Assembly: GCA_016222825.1 (NCBI GenBank)
Contig: JACRQF010000009.1
Coordinates: 1,240,001 to 1,304,000, forward strand
Length of the DNA: 64,000 nt
Direction of reading: 5' to 3'
Source: Verrucomicrobiota bacterium
GTDB lineage: Bacteria; Verrucomicrobiota; Verrucomicrobiia; CAIQCK01
This document shows positions 60,291-64,000 of this stretch, in pieces. The translations under genes and the position numbers were made by a program. Position 1 is the first letter of the stretch; each line of letters begins with the position of its first letter. The notes under the pieces are model-generated. The model was not told the DNA's origin, ran no database searches, and was given only the letters and a program-made list of their open reading frames with translations.

Positions 60291-61571
60291 ATGGACAAAA
60301 TCAATCGTCGGACATTCCTCAGCACGGCGGCGGTCGGAGCCGTTGCCCTCACTTCCATCATCGGCCGCGCCGCGGACGGGAAGAAACTCAAGATCGGGGT
60401 CATCGGTTGCGGCTGGTATGGCATGGTGGACGCCAAGGCCGCGTTGAAGGTCGGCGGCGTCGAGGTTGTCGCGTTGTGCGACGTGGACAGCGAGCATCTC
60501 GCCAAGAGCGCCGACGAGATCGAAAAGCTCCAGGGCAAACGCCCGCAGACGTTTAAGCTCTACGAGGAGATGCTGAAAGCGCCCGGCTTGGAAATCGTGA
60601 TCATCGCCACGCCACCGCACTGGCACGCGCTGCAATTCATCGCCGCGCTGGAGAAGGGCCTCGACATTTACTGCGAGAAGCCGCTCGCCTACGACATCCG
60701 CGAAGGCCGCGCGATGGTGGACGCCGCGAAAAAGAGCGGGCGCATCGTGCAGATCGGTTTCCAGCGCCGCCAGGCCGCCGCGGTCGTCGAGGCGCGAAAA
60801 TACATCCAGGACGGCAACGCCGGCCCCATCGTCTGCGCCGAGGCGCAAATCCACTACACCGCCGGTCTCAAGGACCCGACGCCGCAAGCGCCGCCTGCGT
60901 CGCTCGACTGGGATCTCTGGTGCGGGCCGGGACCGAAGATTCCTTACAGCCCGCAGGTCGGCCACTTCGCGTGGCGGCTGGAGAAGACCAGCGGTCACGG
61001 TCACCTCGTGGACTGGGGCATCCATCTGGTGGACGCGACGCGCTGGATTCTCGGCGAGAAGACGCCTCGCGCTGTCACTGCTGCCGGCGGCATCTATTAC
61101 TTCAAGGGCAAGATCACCACGCCCGACGTGCTCACCGCGCACTTCGAGTTTGAAAAATGCCCGTTCACCTGGCGGCACCGCATCTGGGGCGCGGAGGAAT
61201 ACGCTCCGGAAGTCTCCAACGGCATCTTCTTCTACGGCGAGAAAGAGACGGTTTTCGTCACCGACAACAAATGGATCGTCATCCCGAAGGGCAAAGGCAA
61301 GGAGCGCAAGGTCGTCGAGACCAAGTCCGACGCCGGCAAGCTGCACATGGCCGACTTCCTCGACGCCGTGCGGAGCCGCAAACAGCCCTCCTGCCAGATC
61401 GAGGACGCTTATCAATCCACCGCCACTGTGAAACTGGCGATGATCTCCTACGATACCGGCGCGAAGATTCGGTGGGACGCCGCCTCCGAGCAGATCGTCG
61501 GCAACGCTGCCGCCGCCAAATTGCTCAAGCGCGACTACCGCGCGCCGTGGCAGCATCCATGGCGGGGCTAA
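60291..61571 (+). CDS. Tat-exported Gfo/Idh/MocA oxidoreductase (ThuB-like context)
   Basis: 426 residues. Twin-arginine signal NRRTFLSTAAVGAVALTSIIG. Rossmann motif IGVIGCGWYGMV, the complete EKP motif in DIYCEKPLAYD, and the substrate-side motif GHLVDWGIHLVDATRWIL. All canonical residues for NAD(P)-dependent sugar oxidation are kept, unlike the paralogue at 13684. C-terminal beta-sheet domain ends with CQIEDAYQSTATVKLAM. Exported members are common in PVC bacteria and may use a bound cofactor. It is divergent to ThuA. Confidence 0.93.
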   Translation: MDKINRRTFLSTAAVGAVALTSIIGRAADGKKLKIGVIGCGWYGMVDAKAALKVGGVEVVALCDVDSEHLAKSADEIEKLQGKRPQTFKLYEEMLKAPGLEIVIIATPPHWHALQFIAALEKGLDIYCEKPLAYDIREGRAMVDAAKKSGRIVQIGFQRRQAAAVVEARKYIQDGNAGPIVCAEAQIHYTAGLKDPTPQAPPASLDWDLWCGPGPKIPYSPQVGHFAWRLEKTSGHGHLVDWGIHLVDATRWILGEKTPRAVTAAGGIYYFKGKITTPDVLTAHFEFEKCPFTWRHRIWGAEEYAPEVSNGIFFYGEKETVFVTDNKWIVIPKGKGKERKVVETKSDAGKLHMADFLDAVRSRKQPSCQIEDAYQSTATVKLAMISYDTGAKIRWDAASEQIVGNAAAAKLLKRDYRAPWQHPWRG

Positions 61572-61598
61572 GAGCCGGCTTCATCCACTCACAGAATC

Positions 61599-62387
61599 AT
61601 GAAAGCAGTCGTCGTCATCGTTATCGCTCTCCTTACCGCGACGGCTTTCGCGGAAGACTGGCAGAAGCAGCTTTCGCCGCCGAAGCCGGGATCGTTTCCG
61701 GCGCTGCGGCCGATGCGCGCGCGCTACAGTTTTGGCTGGAGCGTGTTCACGGCTGCCGCGGCGACGGCGGAGCTTTCGCAGACGAACGACCTGCTGCGGC
61801 TCGACGTGAAAGGCGGCACCGTCGGCGTCGTGCGCGGCTTGTGGCGCATGGATGCGAACAGCACCGCGCTCTGGCAGCCCGACACGCTGAAGCCAGTGAG
61901 CCACGTGGTCACCGAGGTTTTTCAGAAAAAGACAGTCAAGCTCCGACTCGATTTCGACGCCAAGGGAGTCACGCAGACGCGCACAGCCCGCAACGACGAG
62001 ACGCCTGTTCCGAGGCGGCTGGATTTCCCGGACCTTCTCGACATGCCAACGGCGTTGATGTGGCTGCGCAGCCAACAATTACGTGTCGGAGAGACGTATC
62101 GTTGTCTGACGATCCCGGACACGTCGGCTTATCTCACGGAACTGAAGATCGTCGGCAAAGAGAAACTCGACGTCGCCGACAAGTGCCGCGACACCATCAA
62201 AGTGCTGTTGCGCGTGCGCGAGGTGGACGACAAGCTCGCGCTCGTGCCGTCGAAGCGGTTCAAGGAGGCCTTCGCGTGGTTCTCCGACGACAACGACCGG
62301 CTGTTGCTCCGCGTGAAAGCCGAGGTATTCATCGGCACCGTCTGGATGGAACTGGACAAGGTGGAGTTTCGCGGCGGCACCAGCTAG
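61599..62387 (+). CDS. Secreted DUF3108-like protein
   Basis: 262 residues. Signal peptide MKAVVVIVIALLTATAFA. The mature chain is beta-rich with VYRSFGWSVFTAAAATAEL-like start, VVTEVFQKKTVKLRLDFDAKGV in the middle and SDDNDRLLLRVKAEVFIGTVWMELD near the end, which fits DUF3108, a family of putative outer-membrane-associated beta proteins. It follows the Gfo/Idh/MocA gene by 27 bases. Its stop TAG overlaps the stop of the convergent O-antigen-ligase-like gene within CTAG. Function unknown. Confidence 0.75.
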   Translation: MKAVVVIVIALLTATAFAEDWQKQLSPPKPGSFPALRPMRARYSFGWSVFTAAAATAELSQTNDLLRLDVKGGTVGVVRGLWRMDANSTALWQPDTLKPVSHVVTEVFQKKTVKLRLDFDAKGVTQTRTARNDETPVPRRLDFPDLLDMPTALMWLRSQQLRVGETYRCLTIPDTSAYLTELKIVGKEKLDVADKCRDTIKVLLRVREVDDKLALVPSKRFKEAFAWFSDDNDRLLLRVKAEVFIGTVWMELDKVEFRGGTS

Positions 62388-63697
62388 CCCGCCGCTGCGT
62401 CGTTGCGCAACATCCAGCCCGCCATCAGGAACGCCGGCCACGCCACCGCCGCAACGTAGAGGTCGAAGTCCACCAGGTTGTGTAACGTCCACGCCGCGAG
62501 GCTGGTCCACGTCGCCCACGTCAGCGGATCAAACGGTCCGCTTCTCAGCCGGCGCGCGCCAAGCCACAGCGTCCCGATCCAGAGCGCCGTGAAACTGGAG
62601 AATCCGATGATGCCGGAGTCGGTCCATTGTTGGAGGAAGTTGTTGTGAGCGAGCCGCGTCGGTTCTGCGTCCGGCCGGCGGCGCTCGACGTAGCGTTTGC
62701 CGAACGTGCCCGGCCCGCCGCCGATCCACGGCTGCTCCACGATCATCGCCACCCCCGCGCGCCAGTAATCGCCGCGTGCCTCCAGCGTCTCCGCTCCGCG
62801 CCGAAAGCCTTGGACACCGAAGAACACCGCGCCAACCGCCAGCAACGCCACCATTATGCCGGCACGCCAGCGCCAATTTACCTGCCTGCACAGTGCCAAG
62901 CCGCCGACCAGCGCCAGCGCCAGCGCCGCAAACCCACCTTTCGACCGCGTCAGCAGCAGGCACCCCAACACCAGCGCCGCGAAGGCCGCCGTCAGCACGG
63001 CGCATGTCACGCGCACAGCCCGCTCGCCACCTTCCATCCGCTCGCGCAGAAACCGCCACAGCCACCAGCATGCCGGCGCCGCGACCAGGATGAGATAGCC
63101 GGCCAGTGTGTTGGAGTAGAAGAGCGTCCCAAAGACGCGGCCTTGCGCGAGCTTGCCTTCGATCGCGGCGAGATGGGCGCGGACCTCCGGCGGCACGCTC
63201 TCCGGGTGTTCCCGTGCGTAACGCAATGCCTCCTCAAAGCCACCGAAGTGCTGGTGCAACGCCACCACGCAAACCACCACCGTTGCTACCACGAGCGCGC
63301 CGAGCACCGACCGGTAACGGCGCTCGTTTTCCGCCGGCCACCAGCCGATGAAGAAGAAGACCGTCGCCACGCTGAAGAACGCGGCGACCGACCACGCGCG
63401 CTCTGGCCATGGACTGACGCACGCCGAGAGCCATTGCACCGCGAACCAGACCAGCGCGAGCCACGCCCAGCCACCGAGCGCCACGCCGCGTTCACGCCAC
63501 GCCGCAACGGCGGCCACGGCGGCCCAGACGAAAGCGGTCACAACGGCGACTTCCAATGGCCAGCGGGAGAAGATCCAATCATCGAGATTCGCGGGGTGTT
63601 CGGGCAGAAGGGCAAGGCCGCCGAACTTCACCGGCAGAAGGAAGACCAGCGTCCACAACGCGCCGTGGAGTGTGCGCGTCAACCACGTCGTTGTCAT
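62384..63697 (-). CDS. O-antigen ligase / Wzy-type polymerase-like membrane protein
   Basis: 437 residues with about ten to eleven hydrophobic helices. The O-antigen ligase (PF04932) pattern is visible: a long periplasmic loop after VVALHQHFGGFEEALRYAR, the NTLAGYLILVAAP-like helix, and WIGGGPGTFGKRYVERRRPDAEPTRLAHNNFLQQWTDSGIIGF, with conserved Arg and His in the large periplasmic loop. It may transfer polysaccharide chains to lipid A or polymerise them. It is 18 bases downstream of the holB end on the same strand. Confidence 0.85.
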   Translation of the reverse strand: MTTTWLTRTLHGALWTLVFLLPVKFGGLALLPEHPANLDDWIFSRWPLEVAVVTAFVWAAVAAVAAWRERGVALGGWAWLALVWFAVQWLSACVSPWPERAWSVAAFFSVATVFFFIGWWPAENERRYRSVLGALVVATVVVCVVALHQHFGGFEEALRYAREHPESVPPEVRAHLAAIEGKLAQGRVFGTLFYSNTLAGYLILVAAPACWWLWRFLRERMEGGERAVRVTCAVLTAAFAALVLGCLLLTRSKGGFAALALALVGGLALCRQVNWRWRAGIMVALLAVGAVFFGVQGFRRGAETLEARGDYWRAGVAMIVEQPWIGGGPGTFGKRYVERRRPDAEPTRLAHNNFLQQWTDSGIIGFSSFTALWIGTLWLGARRLRSGPFDPLTWATWTSLAAWTLHNLVDFDLYVAAVAWPAFLMAGWMLRNDAAAG

Positions 63698-63715
63698 GCG
63701 CTCACGCTCCCGTGC

Positions 63716-64000
63716 TTACGTCGCTGCAGATGGCGCAGTCAGGCCGCTGAGCCGCAGCAGCGCCACCTCCAGCGCCAGCGCTTCGTTGACGTTGCGCTCT
63801 AACTGGCTCTGCAACGTCTCCAGCGTCTCGATGTTCGCGAGCGCACGCTCGCGTGATTGCGCCGTCGCCAGTTTCCGCAGCGCATCGCCACGGTCGCGAT
63901 AGAACACAAGCGCGGCGTCGCCGCCTTCGATGCAGACGAGAACGTCGCGCAGCAGCCACTCCAACGTCGTCAGCGCCGCCGCGCGCTGCCGCCGGTATTC
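63716..64000 (-). CDS. holB: DNA polymerase III delta' subunit, C-terminal part
   Basis: Only the C-terminal 94 residues lie in the window; the N-terminal AAA+ part extends beyond the right edge. The frame is open to position 64000 and reads RAAALTTLEWLLRDVLVC, ATAQSRERALANIETLETLQSQLERNVNEALALEVALLRLSG. The RNVNEALALE stretch is the typical end of clamp-loader delta' subunits. It stands 18 bases upstream of the O-antigen-ligase-like gene on the same strand, so they may share a transcript. The codon TTG at 63,964 is an internal residue, not a start. Confidence 0.85.
   Translation of the reverse strand, partial: EYRRQRAAALTTLEWLLRDVLVCIEGGDAALVFYRDRGDALRKLATAQSRERALANIETLETLQSQLERNVNEALALEVALLRLSGLTAPSAAT

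Overview
The window is a high-GC, densely coding bacterial segment with no rRNA, tRNA or CRISPR. It is most consistent with a PVC-group bacterium, probably Verrucomicrobiota (Pedosphaerales/Limisphaerales type). The basis is the mix of families: Tat-exported Gfo/Idh/MocA and TIM-barrel proteins, sialidase-like propellers, DUF4838, DUF4091 and LamG glycosidases, a multihaem hydrazine-synthase-A-like protein, Agl23-type membrane proteins and a moxR-bat operon. The taxon is an inference from gene content.

Layout. 1-4909 (-): hypF-hypC-nifJ, a translationally coupled hydrogenase-maturation/pyruvate-oxidoreductase operon running off the left edge. 5065-5848 (+): an MNT/HEPN pair with its own promoter. 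5871-10852 (-): an Agl23-like membrane protein, an exported TIM-barrel protein and a DUF4838 glycosidase. 10995-17916 (+): a five-gene block with a URO-D-like methyltransferase, two exported unknowns, a Gfo/Idh/MocA protein and a GH42-like glycosidase. 17917-18544: an ATPase gene fragment. 18545-20134 (-): a double universal stress protein and an exported unknown. 20189-22050 (+): cobT-cobS. 22061-30065 (-): moxR-DUF58-DUF4381-batA-batBC-batD-batE. 30496-36295 (-): two very large secreted glycosidase-like proteins. 36531-39515 (+): a tri-haem hydrazine-synthase-A-like protein. 39534-51665 (-): a nine-gene, mostly secreted, catabolic operon. 51908-53608 (+): a soluble GAF-GAF histidine kinase. 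53612-56569: thiD, DUF971 and a DJ-1/LemA/site-2-protease operon. 56634-61571: a multi-Asp-box sialidase, ThuA and a second Gfo/Idh/MocA protein. 61599-64000: a DUF3108-like protein, an O-antigen-ligase-like protein and the C-terminus of DNA polymerase III delta'.

Functionally the window mixes housekeeping (cobalamin, thiamine, replication, envelope stress) with a large exported saccharide-degrading repertoire organised as several independent operons. Exported propellers and TIM-barrel glycosidases would cut or trim polysaccharides or glycoconjugates. SGNH, nucleoside-hydrolase, amidohydrolase, aldo-keto reductase, ThuA and Gfo/Idh/MocA proteins could then process the released sugars. The most unusual non-coding signal is a family of 7-bp-period repeats, mostly inverted, sitting at gene junctions and encoding protein N-termini at six places between 20 and 59 kb. 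A REP-like palindrome is also inserted in frame inside cobT.
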